Counted from the first letter of the stretch, positions 37,101 through 46,660 are shown. The stretch is 64,000 bases of DNA from Shewanella sp. NFH-SH190041 (GCF_024363255.1 NZ_AP026070.1:1736001-1800000); one strand, 5' to 3'. Made by a program: numbers and translations. Notes: a model not told the origin generated them from the letters alone.

Positions 37101-37901
37101 AGTCGCCAGTTTTGGATAGCCATCACTTTCTTTACCGTAACTGGTGCCATTAAGTGGCAGACTATGGAGCAGTATTTCGGTTGTTTGACGCTCCTGTAGC
37201 CAAAGCTCCCGCAACATTTCAAGCTTGCTGGTCAGTTGCTCACACACTTGGCTAAAGGGCGGTGGCGTGGTGTCAGCACTGGCTTGGCTGGCACCAAACA
37301 ATGGCCGTAATTGTCGGCCTAAATCGTCTGGAGTATCAAATTTTGCGGCAATGGCGCCGGCCAGATATTCTGGTAGTTGATAGCAGGTATAACGCCAGTA
37401 ATCACGTACACTTTGGCTGAGATACTGACTGTCATCCAGGACAAATGTGGACTCAAACAGCAGGGCAGATTCAAAGGCCATATCGGACAAAATCCGCTGG
37501 CAAAATCCATGAATGGTAAAAATGGCCGCTTCATCCAGAGATTTAAGGGCCAGATCCAACCGTCTGCGGGCAATGGGTAGTTCAGCGGCCTCCGTTGCTG
37601 CAAAGAGCGTGTCAATAAATGCATCTTCGACTGGCAGACCAATAAAGCGCTGATAACAGAGTTTGATCCGTTTGCGTATTCTGTCTCTGAGTTCTTCCGT
37701 GGCGGCGTTGGTAAAGGTCACCACTAAAATCTGTTCACAGGTCAGCGGCGCGGTATCACCATGTCCTAGTAGCAGGCGCAGATACAGGCCGGAGATAGTG
37801 TAGGTTTTGCCGGTACCCGCACTGGCTTCGATAAGCCGCCGACCTTTTAATGGCAAGGTCAGTGGATCTAGGGTATGCAACATAGCGTCAGCGTGACTCA
37901 T
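34098..37901 (-). CDS. recB: Exodeoxyribonuclease V beta subunit RecB
   Basis: The 3'-5' helicase and nuclease subunit of RecBCD, 1267 residues. UvrD-like helicase motifs: ASAGTGKT (26-33), DEFQDTDPLQY, GDPKQAIYAFRGADI, and TIHKSKGLEYPICFIP with LRLLYVALTRPVY. The C-terminal nuclease domain shows GFIDLTF...YYIADYKSN with D1161 and K1163 of the active site. Odd: residues about 371-412 form a Ser/Asn/Gln/Glu-rich low-complexity insert encoded by a near-repetitive run (36665-36790) just before the DEFQDTD motif. Coupled to recC by an ATGA overlap. Confidence 0.95.
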   Translation of the reverse strand: MSHADAMLHTLDPLTLPLKGRRLIEASAGTGKTYTISGLYLRLLLGHGDTAPLTCEQILVVTFTNAATEELRDRIRKRIKLCYQRFIGLPVEDAFIDTLFAATEAAELPIARRRLDLALKSLDEAAIFTIHGFCQRILSDMAFESALLFESTFVLDDSQYLSQSVRDYWRYTCYQLPEYLAGAIAAKFDTPDDLGRQLRPLFGASQASADTTPPPFSQVCEQLTSKLEMLRELWLQERQTTEILLHSLPLNGTSYGKESDGYPKLATMLARMDNWAKYQAGLPDSKLLTSLSLSQLKLKKGGILPEAEQAKALVQIELVSEAIAALLPAFLYAAREQIENRFMALKAERNVLSPDDLLLTLALALGQHSRANPDSHTNQTSNLSSNSSSGSDSNSSENSHQENGSEQDQIHSQDTALNTDDHQARIAQRLRQCIASRFPVALIDEFQDTDPLQYGIFSGIYPTQQCHESGNTLLMIGDPKQAIYAFRGADIFTYIQARNATPDRYNLATNYRSSQAMVTAVNRVFTHHAQPFLNDAIPFDSVNAKDDGSKQLIGPDNNLAALQLRLLPEHSKDGLNKTTARRQLAADAAEEITQLLNGASAPEPLCLLQNKDHTEPVKARDIAILVRDRNEAAVMEQALRSRGVGAVFLSRDSVMQTTEAREIALILQALANPRDETAIRSAMASRLLGYDANTIHEFNQSENLRSKILEQFMRLHELWSRRGIMPALLLLADECQLLERLSREPDAERRLTDFRHLAELLQQKSAELDGIAALLGWFEQELGTGQSGEEQQLRLASEQNLVQIVTIHKSKGLEYPICFIPFVSLARDSNRRPAPMLYHRDDQLIWDLNGSDDGWEQCKLEVMAEDLRLLYVALTRPVYRCYLYIANHCRMNKSGINSYLANTAIGYLLGIQDNKCDADTMTASAQTLACEAISVSQIIPTTQVTQLKGASEQQQLPCSPAVPAKRPQVPWRVGSYSGLVKHLPHEYIQPGAGDEELSDDAILQQADTEPQPSRFTFERGANAGTFMHLVLELIDFTRAETGLPTCLPGAMEQYGIDAQWQEILTDWYLDLLHAPLTGHKGNPIQLAQLDQAHKLVELEFYLPLGDDASWLQDRGLKDIALSQLLARFGYGGELKFDEFKGMLKGFIDLTFEYQGRYYIADYKSNYLGDDYPAYNQENMAQAIHSHRYDLQYIIYTLALHRYLRLKLPDYDYQQHFGGCYYLFLRGMSASQPGCGVFFDKPDFALIDALDALLSGQQAATSQWELTL

Positions 37902-40900
37902 GGGCGGGTCGCTCCTTCAACATAATTGGCCAATTCTGACAGTTTGTCATGGTGATACAGGCTGAGCATGGGACCTAAAATGGTATCGGCTAATGTAGCA
38001 AAACCGTGTGGGCCGTCATCGAGTAAATCGTCGGGAAAGCGAAATAGCCGTGCTTGGAAGGGATCTGCACCATCACCGTAGCCAGCGTCATCGAGCCAGC
38101 TGGGAGCCAGCGCATCAAAGATCTCAGAGTCTGAAACACTGTTGTCATAACTTAATTCCAGATAAGCCAGTGATGTTTTGGCCATAAATGGTAGCGGTGT
38201 TGCCTGACCGACAAAAAATAGCTCAACCAGCTGTTGCAGCAATGTCTGGGCCTGTTCTTGGGTCAGTGCCGCGAAACTGTGGAAATGACCCATATCCAGT
38301 AAATAAGCGCCCTGATGGCGACCACTGGCATTTAAACACAAGTGACGCAGATAGACCCTGAGCAGATCTTTCGGTTTGGTCGTCCCGGGGCGGATATTGA
38401 CCAGCCCTTTGGCGTAAAGATCATCAATGCGTCCGACAAGTGTCAATGTTGAGTCTCCCCGTGGCAGGGTGAGCGCAATATCCACCGGCGGTGCTTTGGG
38501 GCAAACCTGCCCTTCTTGTGCGCCTCGCAGATAACGGGTTCGCTCAATGACCGGACCGATATCCCGGCGGTATTGCGCCAGTAATAAATCATCAAAGGGC
38601 GCCATCGGCAATTGACCATCAGCTTTGAGTCGGCTCAGCAGTGCCTGACTGACTTCCCCATCGGGCTGTTGCAGCGCGTCTTCCATCATCATCAACTGCA
38701 ACTGGTAGCGCTGCAGTGCATTGAGGCTAAAGGGTTCATCATCTTCCCGCACGTCCAGAGCCAGATTGAGCTCCACCTTTAAACTACGTTGGCAGAAATA
38801 TTGCGCTGGCGAGCGGTAAAAGCGGATAAGGGCTGACAGCTCTAATTCCTGTGCGGGCAACTGAGCCAGACTGATTCCCTGCGGTGTTGCCAGAGGCGCG
38901 GTAATAAAAGCGGGCAACGGTTGGATTTCTGTGTTGTCTGGAGGGCACCACTGACTGGCAAAACTGCGGGTCAGACCGGATGTGGTACTACGGTATAATC
39001 TGGCATCAAAAGGTTGAAGCGGTTGAGTGATTAACAATTGCTCGCTGAGTTTCTCTGAGGCCGCATCACTTTGAGCCAGTTGTAATGCTGGCGCTGATTG
39101 GAGGGTAAAGCCTGCCGGCCGATAACACAGTTGGCAATACTCCAGCAATTCGCTAACTAGCATAGAGGGATTGCGTTCACGGTTATCCCGTTCACTGTGG
39201 CCAATAAAACTGATATACAGCTGGTGGCGGGCAGATAATAGCGCCTCAAGAAACAGATATCTGTCATCCAGTCGGCGGGAACGGTCACCGCGCCGCGGCC
39301 CGAAATGCGCCATTAAATCAAATCCTACCGGGTACTGGATTCTGGGGTAGATACCGTCATTCATCCCCAGCAGACACACCAGTTTAAATGGAATTGAGCG
39401 CATCGGCATCAGGGTACAAAAGTTGACACTGCCCGCCAGATAACGCTGACCCACTCGGGATTCCGTTAGCGAGGAGGTAAACCATTGGTTCAGAACCCGG
39501 ATAGATAAATCGCCACCAAAACCCGATTGGTCGGCTTCATTACGGAATTTTTCAATGGCCTGCCGGATTTCATTTAAGTCACTGCGGACACTATCATCCA
39601 ACGGCTCGGCACAGTAGAAAGCATCGAGCAGATGAAGTAGCTGACTGACCCGAGTGGTGATATCAGCCTGTTGACTAAGCAGCGTTCGGGCAATATCCAG
39701 TGCTTCAATAAAATTAAGCAGTTTTCCCAGTGCTTGAGATGCCTGGCCTTCAATGCCTGCAAGCGGCAGATCGCCATGATACAACAAAGTATCATCTCCC
39801 AAGGCGTAGCCTAGAATCATTCGTCTGATGCCAAAAGCCCAAGAATATTTATCAAATGCAGGCAACCCTTGTTGTTCACTGGCTTGTTTGTCCCGCCCCC
39901 AACGAATACCTGCGTGTTGCAACCATTGTTTCAGTTGCTCTAATTCATCGGCACAGATATCAAATCTGGCTAATACGGCAGGAACTTCTAACATGCCGAG
40001 GACTTCAGTGAGACCAAAACGGCTGCGATCTAACATAAGTAGCGTCAGAAAACTGTTGATTAACGGGGATTCCTGCGCGGCGCCGCGATCGGCAATCGCA
40101 TAGGGAATATAATGATCTCCCCGTTTGGCGGAGAATACCGCATCAATATAAGGGGCATAAGCTGAAACATCCGGCAGCATCACCACAATATCTCTGGGTT
40201 GCAGTGTCGGGTGACGGCGAAACATTTGCAACAGGTGATCGTGCAGGGTTTCAACTTCCCGCAAGCCACTGTGGCAGCTGCGGAGGGTGATGGAATCATC
40301 ATCTTCCGCCAGTATCCGGCGTTTGGCGGTATTGAGATAAAACTCAGGTTCAGGCCGCAAACTCTCTCCTAGGGTTTCCATATCCAAAATATCTTGTTGC
40401 ACACCGCTGAGCAGGGTTTGCGTGCCTGGGTCGACATAGCATTCATGTTGGGCAAGATGGTCAGGATCAAGCTCTAGCAGCATATCCAGCATTTCCCGTC
40501 CCATTTTGCCATTATTCGCCAGCAGGGGATTTCCCACCTCCAGACTCTCTTCCCAATGTTCCGGTAATTGCTTTTTCTCACTGTAGGCCAATGACATTCT
40601 GGCTCGGGCTTTGGCATCAACAATATCGCCCCAGTAATGCTGGCAGGGGCTGAGGCTAAGCATAAAAACATCCATGCGCCGCGCCACCGCGGCCAGAACA
40701 TCCAATGTTTGTGGTGCCATCGAGCTTATGCCGAACACAAACAGGCGAGGTGGCAGTGCTGCAAGGGATTGCGCCGGATCAGTTAGTGCACTGATAAGCG
40801 CTTGATGCAGGTTAGCCCTGTGGTAATGGCTCTGTCCCAGTTTATCACAGTTGTAATGGATAAGTGCCCGCCACAATTCTGGTTGCCAGCTTTGCTCAAT

Positions 40901-41389
40901 CGGGAGGGGGATTGGTTCTTCCTGTTGTTCCCAAGCCAAGATCCAATCCGGGCGATATACCAAGTATTGGTCAAAGATATCGGCGATACGTCCTGCTAGC
41001 TGAAATAGCTTAAGGGCCAGCTCTTCACTGTTTTCTCGCTCACCAAGGTATTGACGCAATGGCGCAAAATTTTCCCGGGTGATGATCCCCGGTAAAATGG
41101 CCATGAGTTTCCAAGTCATTGCTGGCTTGGTAAAAGGGTTTTCTTTGGGAACGCCCTCTAGTAGCAAATAACACAACTGCCAGATAAAGCTCGAGGGTAG
41201 AGGAAAGTTTTGCGCCGCAGATACACCATTATGGCGGGCAATTTCCAATCGTAGCCAAGTCGACATGCCGGGACTTTGAACCAGAATTTGTTCGGGTTGC
41301 AGCAGTGGACCGCCATGGGGAACATTGATTAAGTTAGCAAGTTGCTCTGACAGCACTTCCATTTGATTTGACTGAATATAATGCAGCAT
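37898..41389 (-). CDS. recC: Exodeoxyribonuclease V gamma subunit RecC
   Basis: The Chi-recognising subunit of RecBCD, 1163 residues. It opens MLHYIQSNQMEVLSEQLANLI and carries the RecC signatures VQSPGMSTWLRLEIA, FVFGISSMAPQTLDVLAA, DIVVMLPDVSAYAPYIDAVF and FCTLMPMRSIPFKLVCLLGMNDG with YPVGFDLM. It has an inactivated helicase fold, so no Walker motif is expected. First gene of the operon recC-recB-recD; ptrA, present between recC and recB in enterics, is absent here. The promoter must lie in 41390-41560. Confidence 0.95.
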   Translation of the reverse strand: MLHYIQSNQMEVLSEQLANLINVPHGGPLLQPEQILVQSPGMSTWLRLEIARHNGVSAAQNFPLPSSFIWQLCYLLLEGVPKENPFTKPAMTWKLMAILPGIITRENFAPLRQYLGERENSEELALKLFQLAGRIADIFDQYLVYRPDWILAWEQQEEPIPLPIEQSWQPELWRALIHYNCDKLGQSHYHRANLHQALISALTDPAQSLAALPPRLFVFGISSMAPQTLDVLAAVARRMDVFMLSLSPCQHYWGDIVDAKARARMSLAYSEKKQLPEHWEESLEVGNPLLANNGKMGREMLDMLLELDPDHLAQHECYVDPGTQTLLSGVQQDILDMETLGESLRPEPEFYLNTAKRRILAEDDDSITLRSCHSGLREVETLHDHLLQMFRRHPTLQPRDIVVMLPDVSAYAPYIDAVFSAKRGDHYIPYAIADRGAAQESPLINSFLTLLMLDRSRFGLTEVLGMLEVPAVLARFDICADELEQLKQWLQHAGIRWGRDKQASEQQGLPAFDKYSWAFGIRRMILGYALGDDTLLYHGDLPLAGIEGQASQALGKLLNFIEALDIARTLLSQQADITTRVSQLLHLLDAFYCAEPLDDSVRSDLNEIRQAIEKFRNEADQSGFGGDLSIRVLNQWFTSSLTESRVGQRYLAGSVNFCTLMPMRSIPFKLVCLLGMNDGIYPRIQYPVGFDLMAHFGPRRGDRSRRLDDRYLFLEALLSARHQLYISFIGHSERDNRERNPSMLVSELLEYCQLCYRPAGFTLQSAPALQLAQSDAASEKLSEQLLITQPLQPFDARLYRSTTSGLTRSFASQWCPPDNTEIQPLPAFITAPLATPQGISLAQLPAQELELSALIRFYRSPAQYFCQRSLKVELNLALDVREDDEPFSLNALQRYQLQLMMMEDALQQPDGEVSQALLSRLKADGQLPMAPFDDLLLAQYRRDIGPVIERTRYLRGAQEGQVCPKAPPVDIALTLPRGDSTLTLVGRIDDLYAKGLVNIRPGTTKPKDLLRVYLRHLCLNASGRHQGAYLLDMGHFHSFAALTQEQAQTLLQQLVELFFVGQATPLPFMAKTSLAYLELSYDNSVSDSEIFDALAPSWLDDAGYGDGADPFQARLFRFPDDLLDDGPHGFATLADTILGPMLSLYHHDKLSELANYVEGATRP

Positions 41390-41572
41390 GGCGGACAGGG
41401 TTGTGGGAACAGGAAGCCATTTTATGTCTTTGATTTGTTGGCATCAACTTTGGCTTGTTTCATCGCCATATCACTCAGCGCGCATCGTGATGAAGCGAAT
41501 AGCAAACGATATTTAAATCAATGGGAAATACAAACGTGATGCGAGATGACAGCGTAACAATCTGCTGATTGA

Positions 41573-41599
41573 GCCTCTTGCCAAATCGGGGTAAGAGGC
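41573..41599 (-). terminator. Hairpin after the transglutaminase gene
   Basis: GCCTCTT / AAGAGGC stem with inner CC/GG pairs just beyond the transglutaminase gene end. On the minus strand it has no T tract; on the plus strand it is followed by GTTTATTTTAG. It could end antisense transcription from the recC side instead. Confidence 0.4.
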
Positions 41600-41606
41600 G
41601 TTTATT

Positions 41607-43736
41607 TTAGTTTGTGCTTGGGGTGTGATGACCTTTATGCCAAGTCGGGGCGGGCAGGGTAAATTTTAGTGCCAGCCGGAGTTGTCTCAGTTTGCGGATA
41701 GTATGGCGCTTCAACTTTGGCTCTGGGGATGGAGCATATAATACGGTTTCCAACATTTGGCAAACATCACTGACAGCGCTGTGGTAAGTGGGTAAATACT
41801 TGGCCGTTTTGACCGCAACTTGGGCTGGGGTATCGGCAATTTGTAATGGTACGCCTTGACGTTGTAGCTGGTGGCACAGACTGGCATAAGCATAATACAA
41901 GGCATTACGTTTTCTCGGGCGTAATAGACCTGCATACCAAGCCAGTAATAGGCTGATCAGGGCAAAGGCTCCCAGCATAAATAGGATCAGGCGACTGTTG
42001 TCTGTGCCGCCAAGCATTTTTTGCCACAGTTGCTGCTGTCGTTCGGGATTAAAGCCTAGCACCCAGACTGTCCAGTAATAATCGAATCCGGCAAAGCGCA
42101 TTCGTAATTGATTGAGCCAGGGAACAGTTTTGAGTTGCATACTGGAAAGGGGATGGTCTTCCAAGTAACTTTCTTCAGGGCTAAAAACAGCATCAAAACC
42201 ACTCAAGACTCGCTCTGGGGCAACCATGGCGGTGGGATCATATCTGACCCAGCCTCTATTGGGATGCCATATTTCTGCCCAAGCATGGGCCATATACTGG
42301 TAAACACTGACATAGCCAGCAGTGGGGTTGAATTCGCCCCCCTGATAACCGGTTACCATTCTGGCCGGTAGCCCGCTTGCGCGGGCGATAATCACCATTG
42401 CACCAGCATAATGCACGCAGAAGCCAGCTTGGTTGTGAAACATAAAATCATCAATTTGATTGCGCCCTAGCGGTGGCGGGCTAAGGGTATAGAAAAACGG
42501 TTGCTGATAAAAATATTGCATCAGCGCTTGTATTCTGGCTTCTGGCTCGGGGTATTGCTCCGCCAGTTGCTGAGCAAAAGCTTTAGTTTGCGGATTAACA
42601 TCATGGGGCAGGGTGAGGTTATTGCGCCATTGTCGCTGGGATAACTGCTTATCCAAGGGCGCACTGGTAAATGACGCCACATCATATGCCATTTTCTTAT
42701 GTATCGGATTGAGTGCCAGCAGGCGGTAGTCTTCTAGGTTGGCCACTTTATCTGACCGGCTGTAAGCCAAATCCAGCCCAAATAGCCATTGGTTGCCGGA
42801 TGGCTCAGCAATAACCTGATAACGCAAAGGGTTACCTTGGGGAATATTACGCCCTTGTTTAGTTAGTAATACTTGTTGCTGATGGGTTTTTAGCCCACTA
42901 CTTTGCTGCCATTCACTGCCGTTGTAGCTATCCAGTACGAGTGCGCGCCAGTAAAGTTGCTCATTGGGTGGTTGTTCGCCTTCAAAGGTGGCTCGAAACG
43001 CCAGTTCTGGTGAGCGGGTCAATCGTTGAATATCGCCCGGGCGGATTACTTCTGACAGGCCCGTTGGCGTAGTTTGTGGCTGAGGTACCATCCATAGTGG
43101 CGGAAAGCGCGGCAGCATAATAAATAATAATCCAGCTAAAGGCAGACTAATGAACATCAATTTGGCGCTGTCTAACAGGGTGTCCAAGGCTCGGTTTTTT
43201 CCTTGATACAGGCTGATAAGAGCACAGGCATTAATTAGTGCGATTGAAAAGAGATGGAGGGTATTACTGACAGATTGATTATCAATAAATGTAAGAGCAA
43301 TAAGGAAATAACCGACCAACACAACCGCTTTTACATCCCGTTGCTGGCGCATTTCAATAAATTTAAGGGCATACCCCAGAATTAACAGATTTATGAGTGC
43401 GTTGAGTGCGCCAAGCTGCGAGGTGATCATCACCAGTGTAACTGCCGCGGCAAGCGCCAAGATACTCACCAACATTTTTGGTGGTTTGGCAACTCGCCCA
43501 AGGAAAATGCCGGTTCGCCAGATAAAACAGATGGCGCAGATAGCCAGTGTCCAAGGTGTTATTTTACTGTAGAGGGGGATCAGTACCGCAATGTTGATGA
43601 TCAATAGCCAAAAAAGGGTTCTGCGGGGAATATTGTGATTAACCGTGGCAGTGCCCTTTGAGGGCGCGCTTTGGTTTGAGGTATTTATTGACCTATGGTG
43701 CCCTAACACCCGGAAAAGTTCTTTGGTTAGCTGCAT
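41607..43736 (-). CDS. Transglutaminase-like membrane protein (TgpA/DUF3488, DUF4129)
   Basis: A 709-residue membrane protein with about six N-terminal membrane segments (DUF3488 region), a periplasmic transglutaminase-core domain, one more membrane segment (LILFMLGAFALISLLLAWYAG) and a cytoplasmic DUF4129 tail. The catalytic triad is C440 (GFCVHYAG), H484 (AHAWAEI) and D500 (RYDPTA). Homologue TgpA is essential in Pseudomonas aeruginosa; the substrate is unsettled. Its start overlaps the DUF58 gene by ten bases, so it is the third member of a moxR-DUF58-tgpA operon. Confidence 0.88.
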   Translation of the reverse strand: MQLTKELFRVLGHHRSINTSNQSAPSKGTATVNHNIPRRTLFWLLIINIAVLIPLYSKITPWTLAICAICFIWRTGIFLGRVAKPPKMLVSILALAAAVTLVMITSQLGALNALINLLILGYALKFIEMRQQRDVKAVVLVGYFLIALTFIDNQSVSNTLHLFSIALINACALISLYQGKNRALDTLLDSAKLMFISLPLAGLLFIMLPRFPPLWMVPQPQTTPTGLSEVIRPGDIQRLTRSPELAFRATFEGEQPPNEQLYWRALVLDSYNGSEWQQSSGLKTHQQQVLLTKQGRNIPQGNPLRYQVIAEPSGNQWLFGLDLAYSRSDKVANLEDYRLLALNPIHKKMAYDVASFTSAPLDKQLSQRQWRNNLTLPHDVNPQTKAFAQQLAEQYPEPEARIQALMQYFYQQPFFYTLSPPPLGRNQIDDFMFHNQAGFCVHYAGAMVIIARASGLPARMVTGYQGGEFNPTAGYVSVYQYMAHAWAEIWHPNRGWVRYDPTAMVAPERVLSGFDAVFSPEESYLEDHPLSSMQLKTVPWLNQLRMRFAGFDYYWTVWVLGFNPERQQQLWQKMLGGTDNSRLILFMLGAFALISLLLAWYAGLLRPRKRNALYYAYASLCHQLQRQGVPLQIADTPAQVAVKTAKYLPTYHSAVSDVCQMLETVLYAPSPEPKLKRHTIRKLRQLRLALKFTLPAPTWHKGHHTPSTN

Positions 43737-44809
43737 CTATCAGTCTCCTGATGAGCGGCTGTAAATGAAACCTTATCCGTGTGTTTTGGGGAAAATTCTG
43801 GAGCACTATGATGATTGGGGGCGTCAGCATACTTTCCGGCGGGTGGGTACATGGCTAAGGCGTGTTGGCAACTTTGCCGATGAGTTTCATCACAGCCTGG
43901 TGCGATAACCGTTTCTGCTAAACGCAATCCGAACGATTGCTGACGCTGGCAGTAAAACTCCACTAAATAACTCAGCGCGCTGAGATGTCGCTCAAGATCG
44001 TCAGCCTGTGACTGCGGCAATGTAAGCCAAATACAGTGGTGTTGAGGTTGCTGAAATTCTTTGACCAGCATCCCTCTACCTTGAGCCCATTGTTTCCAAG
44101 CGACCTGTTTGAGTGATTCACCACTGACGTAGGCTCTTAAACCGCTAAATTCATCAACGCCATTGACCGGTGCGCTATTGGTTTGTTGTGATGCTTGTTG
44201 GTGTTGCCGGTAAATTGTTGCGGAGTCAGGTTCAATTGGCTTGGCAAAAACCAGGTGTTCGATAGCCATATCTTGTAGTGACCATACGCGACACAACCCC
44301 ATAGGATATTGAGAACTAATACATAAGCGCCCTGGTGATAATTTGCCTCGGCGGGTTTGACGATAAGCAATGGCTGTTGGTGCTGCTTTTGCTGTCACCC
44401 GAGCGAGCTGCTCCGGGATATTGTCTGCAAACCCCAATTGGATTTGCCAACTGAGGTGCTGACTGCTGAGATTGATTGGAACTGCGAGGGTTTCATCTGC
44501 GTAGACTTGAGGTAAATTCCCCAGCCTGAGTTCAAGCCCTGCCAGATTGCGATATCCTAGTACAGCGCAACTGGTAAAGAGACTGGCCATCAACAATGCG
44601 AGGGCAATAATCAAGTTGTTTTGATAGTTAATCCCGAATAGATATAGCATCATGGCCAGTGTCAGCCAGCATAGACCAAAAGCCGTGGGCAAAATAAAAA
44701 TCCCTTTATGGGATAAAGTTTGCTGTTTGGCCGCAGGCAACCGGTGAGCTAACCACCGCTGCCAACGGGGATATAAACGACTTTGTCTAAATAAAGCAAT
44801 AATCGTCAT
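43727..44809 (-). CDS. DUF58 domain-containing protein
   Basis: A 360-residue protein with two membrane segments near residues 38-90 (FILPTAFGLCWLTLAMMLYLFG and LIIALALLMASLFTS) and the DUF58 core with RQTRRGKLSPGRLCISSQYPMGLCRVW and DEFSGLRAYVSGESLKQVAWKQWAQGRGMLVKEF. DUF58 proteins accompany MoxR ATPases and often contain a degenerate von Willebrand-like fold. It is overlapped by moxR at the 5' side (ATGA) and by the transglutaminase gene at the 3' side. The C-terminal 30 residues are polar, His/Ser-rich and look disordered. Function unknown. Confidence 0.85.
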   Translation of the reverse strand: MTIIALFRQSRLYPRWQRWLAHRLPAAKQQTLSHKGIFILPTAFGLCWLTLAMMLYLFGINYQNNLIIALALLMASLFTSCAVLGYRNLAGLELRLGNLPQVYADETLAVPINLSSQHLSWQIQLGFADNIPEQLARVTAKAAPTAIAYRQTRRGKLSPGRLCISSQYPMGLCRVWSLQDMAIEHLVFAKPIEPDSATIYRQHQQASQQTNSAPVNGVDEFSGLRAYVSGESLKQVAWKQWAQGRGMLVKEFQQPQHHCIWLTLPQSQADDLERHLSALSYLVEFYCQRQQSFGLRLAETVIAPGCDETHRQSCQHALAMYPPAGKYADAPNHHSAPEFSPKHTDKVSFTAAHQETDRCS

Positions 44810-45714
44810 TGGATGGGATTCACTCCGGCTAGGATCCTGCTGCTGACGGTTTCGCCTTGTAACTGACTGCTAGAGCGGATCCTATGCTGGGCAACAGCGG
44901 TAAATACGGCTTGCACATCGTCCGGTAACAGATAGTGACGATCATGGATGACGGCCCAGGCTTTAGCAGCCTGTAGCAAGGCTTTACTGGCACGAGGCGA
45001 GAGCCCGTAACCTTCAGTTTGATTCCGAGATGCCTCAACCAGCGCCAGAATGTAATTGAGCAGAGCATCGGATACACTGACATCATCCACACAGTGTTGT
45101 AATTGAACCAAATCGCTTGGGGTCATACATTGTGGCAAGGTGTCTTGGTAGGGGAGCATGCCTTCGCCTTTTAACATGGCTAACTCAGTCATACTGTCTG
45201 GATAACCAATGGACAGTCGCATCAGAAATCTATCCAGTTGGGACTCTGGTAGTGGAAATGTGCCGGATTGCTCTGTGGGATTTTGGGTGGCGATAACAAA
45301 AAAAGGTGATGGCAGTGGGTGGGTTGTGCCATCTAAGGTGATTTGCTGTTCAGCCATGGCTTCCAACAGCGCACTTTGGGTTTTGGGACTGGCACGGTTT
45401 ATTTCATCGGCCAGTACCATCTGACGGAAAATAGGGCCAGGATGAAAGATAAACTGATTTTGATGTTTATCAAAAATGGTCACGCCGAGAATATCTGCCG
45501 GCAACATATCGCTGGTGAATTGAACTCGCTGGTAGCTAAATCCTAAGCTTTGGGCCACGGCTTGAGCCAAGCTGGTTTTTCCCATACCGGGTAAATCTTC
45601 AATCAGCAGATGGCCTCTTGCCAAAATACAGGCTAATGCGAGCTTAATTTGCTCAGGTTTGCCTAAAAGTACTTGTTCAAGCTGCTGAAGAAGATTATGT
45701 ACCTGCTCTGTCAT
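44806..45714 (-). CDS. MoxR-family AAA+ ATPase
   Basis: A 302-residue AAA+ ATPase. Walker A GMGKTS (about 43-48), Walker B LADEINR (101-107), sensor 1 ATQNP and the sensor-2 region SPRASKALLQAAKAWA. MoxR proteins act as chaperones that remodel or activate partner complexes, commonly with DUF58/VWA proteins. Here the partner is the overlapping DUF58 gene and the transglutaminase protein. First gene of the operon; the direct partner is unknown. Confidence 0.92.
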   Translation of the reverse strand: MTEQVHNLLQQLEQVLLGKPEQIKLALACILARGHLLIEDLPGMGKTSLAQAVAQSLGFSYQRVQFTSDMLPADILGVTIFDKHQNQFIFHPGPIFRQMVLADEINRASPKTQSALLEAMAEQQITLDGTTHPLPSPFFVIATQNPTEQSGTFPLPESQLDRFLMRLSIGYPDSMTELAMLKGEGMLPYQDTLPQCMTPSDLVQLQHCVDDVSVSDALLNYILALVEASRNQTEGYGLSPRASKALLQAAKAWAVIHDRHYLLPDDVQAVFTAVAQHRIRSSSQLQGETVSSRILAGVNPIQ

Positions 45715-45771
45715 CTTACCTCCTTGTCGGCCAATTGGGGAACAGTCGGTGATGATGACAGCCCCAGCTAA

Positions 45772-46530
45772 TCAGCTTAGCAGCTGCTGGGGCATCATGA
45801 GGCAGTCTGGTTCAGAAAATAAAGCTTGATCGAACAGTAAAGGAATGGTTTTCGGTGGAGTAATAAATCTGTCTTTGAATAAAAAACCTTGCACTAAATC
45901 AATACCAAGTTGCTGGGCCAATTGGAATTGCGTTTCGTGTTCTACACCTTCCAAAATAGTGGTTTTACCGCTAAGTTTGGCAAATTGGATAAGCGACTGC
46001 AGCATATGCCTATGATGGGGTACATGAGTACGGGACAACCAAGAGAGGTCAAACTTGATACTGTTGACCTGTCCGAGCAACTCAAGAGACAACATAGTAT
46101 TAGGCGCCCCGACATCATCCAGTGCTGTCGGGATACCCAGTTGGTTGAGTTCTTTTACCAGTGCGATCGCTTCGTTAGCGTCATTGACACAGATGTTTTC
46201 GATGATTTCAACAGTGACTAATGGATTAGCAGACAACATATTGAACAGTTGCTGTTTGTTTTCAGGTGTAACTGCATGGGGATCAAGGTTAATAAACAGC
46301 ATATGGCCCATAGGTGCCCAGTTTAGCTGAAACTCTTTTGCTTGTTGTTCTATTTGTCCCAGTAATGCATGCGTTACATGGATATGTTCGAAAACGATAT
46401 CTGGGGCAATTTTTTCGCCATTTTCATCGGTAAATCGGGCGAGGGCTTCATAACCAACAGTTTCCCGTGTGTCTGCTTTCACCAGCGACTGGTATTCACA
46501 GCCCAGGCGGAGTGATCGTATGTCTATCAT
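45772..46530 (-). CDS. Stand-alone EAL-domain protein (cyclic-di-GMP phosphodiesterase-like)
   Basis: A 252-residue EAL domain without GGDEF, sensor or membrane region. Most catalytic positions are kept: E28 in GYEALAR, N81 in INLDP, E108 in VEIIE, D138-D139, K159 in IKFDL and E in EGVEHE. The loop-6 signature DDFGTG is changed to DDVGAP, which may affect dimerisation and activity. Hydrolysis of c-di-GMP to pGpG is expected but not certain; a degenerate effector is possible. Lies between moxR and slt, not overlapping either, so probably independent. Confidence 0.83.
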   Translation of the reverse strand: MIDIRSLRLGCEYQSLVKADTRETVGYEALARFTDENGEKIAPDIVFEHIHVTHALLGQIEQQAKEFQLNWAPMGHMLFINLDPHAVTPENKQQLFNMLSANPLVTVEIIENICVNDANEAIALVKELNQLGIPTALDDVGAPNTMLSLELLGQVNSIKFDLSWLSRTHVPHHRHMLQSLIQFAKLSGKTTILEGVEHETQFQLAQQLGIDLVQGFLFKDRFITPPKTIPLLFDQALFSEPDCLMMPQQLLS

Positions 46531-46660
46531 TTGAGGGATAATTTTGATTTAAGCGAGAACGGGATATTTACCTATCATGCTCATTGATACAATCTTGTTT
46601 ACCAAAGTATTAGTTTGTTTCAGTGTTTTTGTGCGGCACATCAGATTTATACATAGTGAA

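Noticed and set aside
34098..41389. A novel defence system built around the helicase/nuclease genes
   Set aside because: All motifs, sizes and the order match recC-recB-recD.
41607..45714. The MoxR/DUF58/transglutaminase cluster as a new system
   Set aside because: This operon is widely conserved among gammaproteobacteria, even though its function is unsettled.
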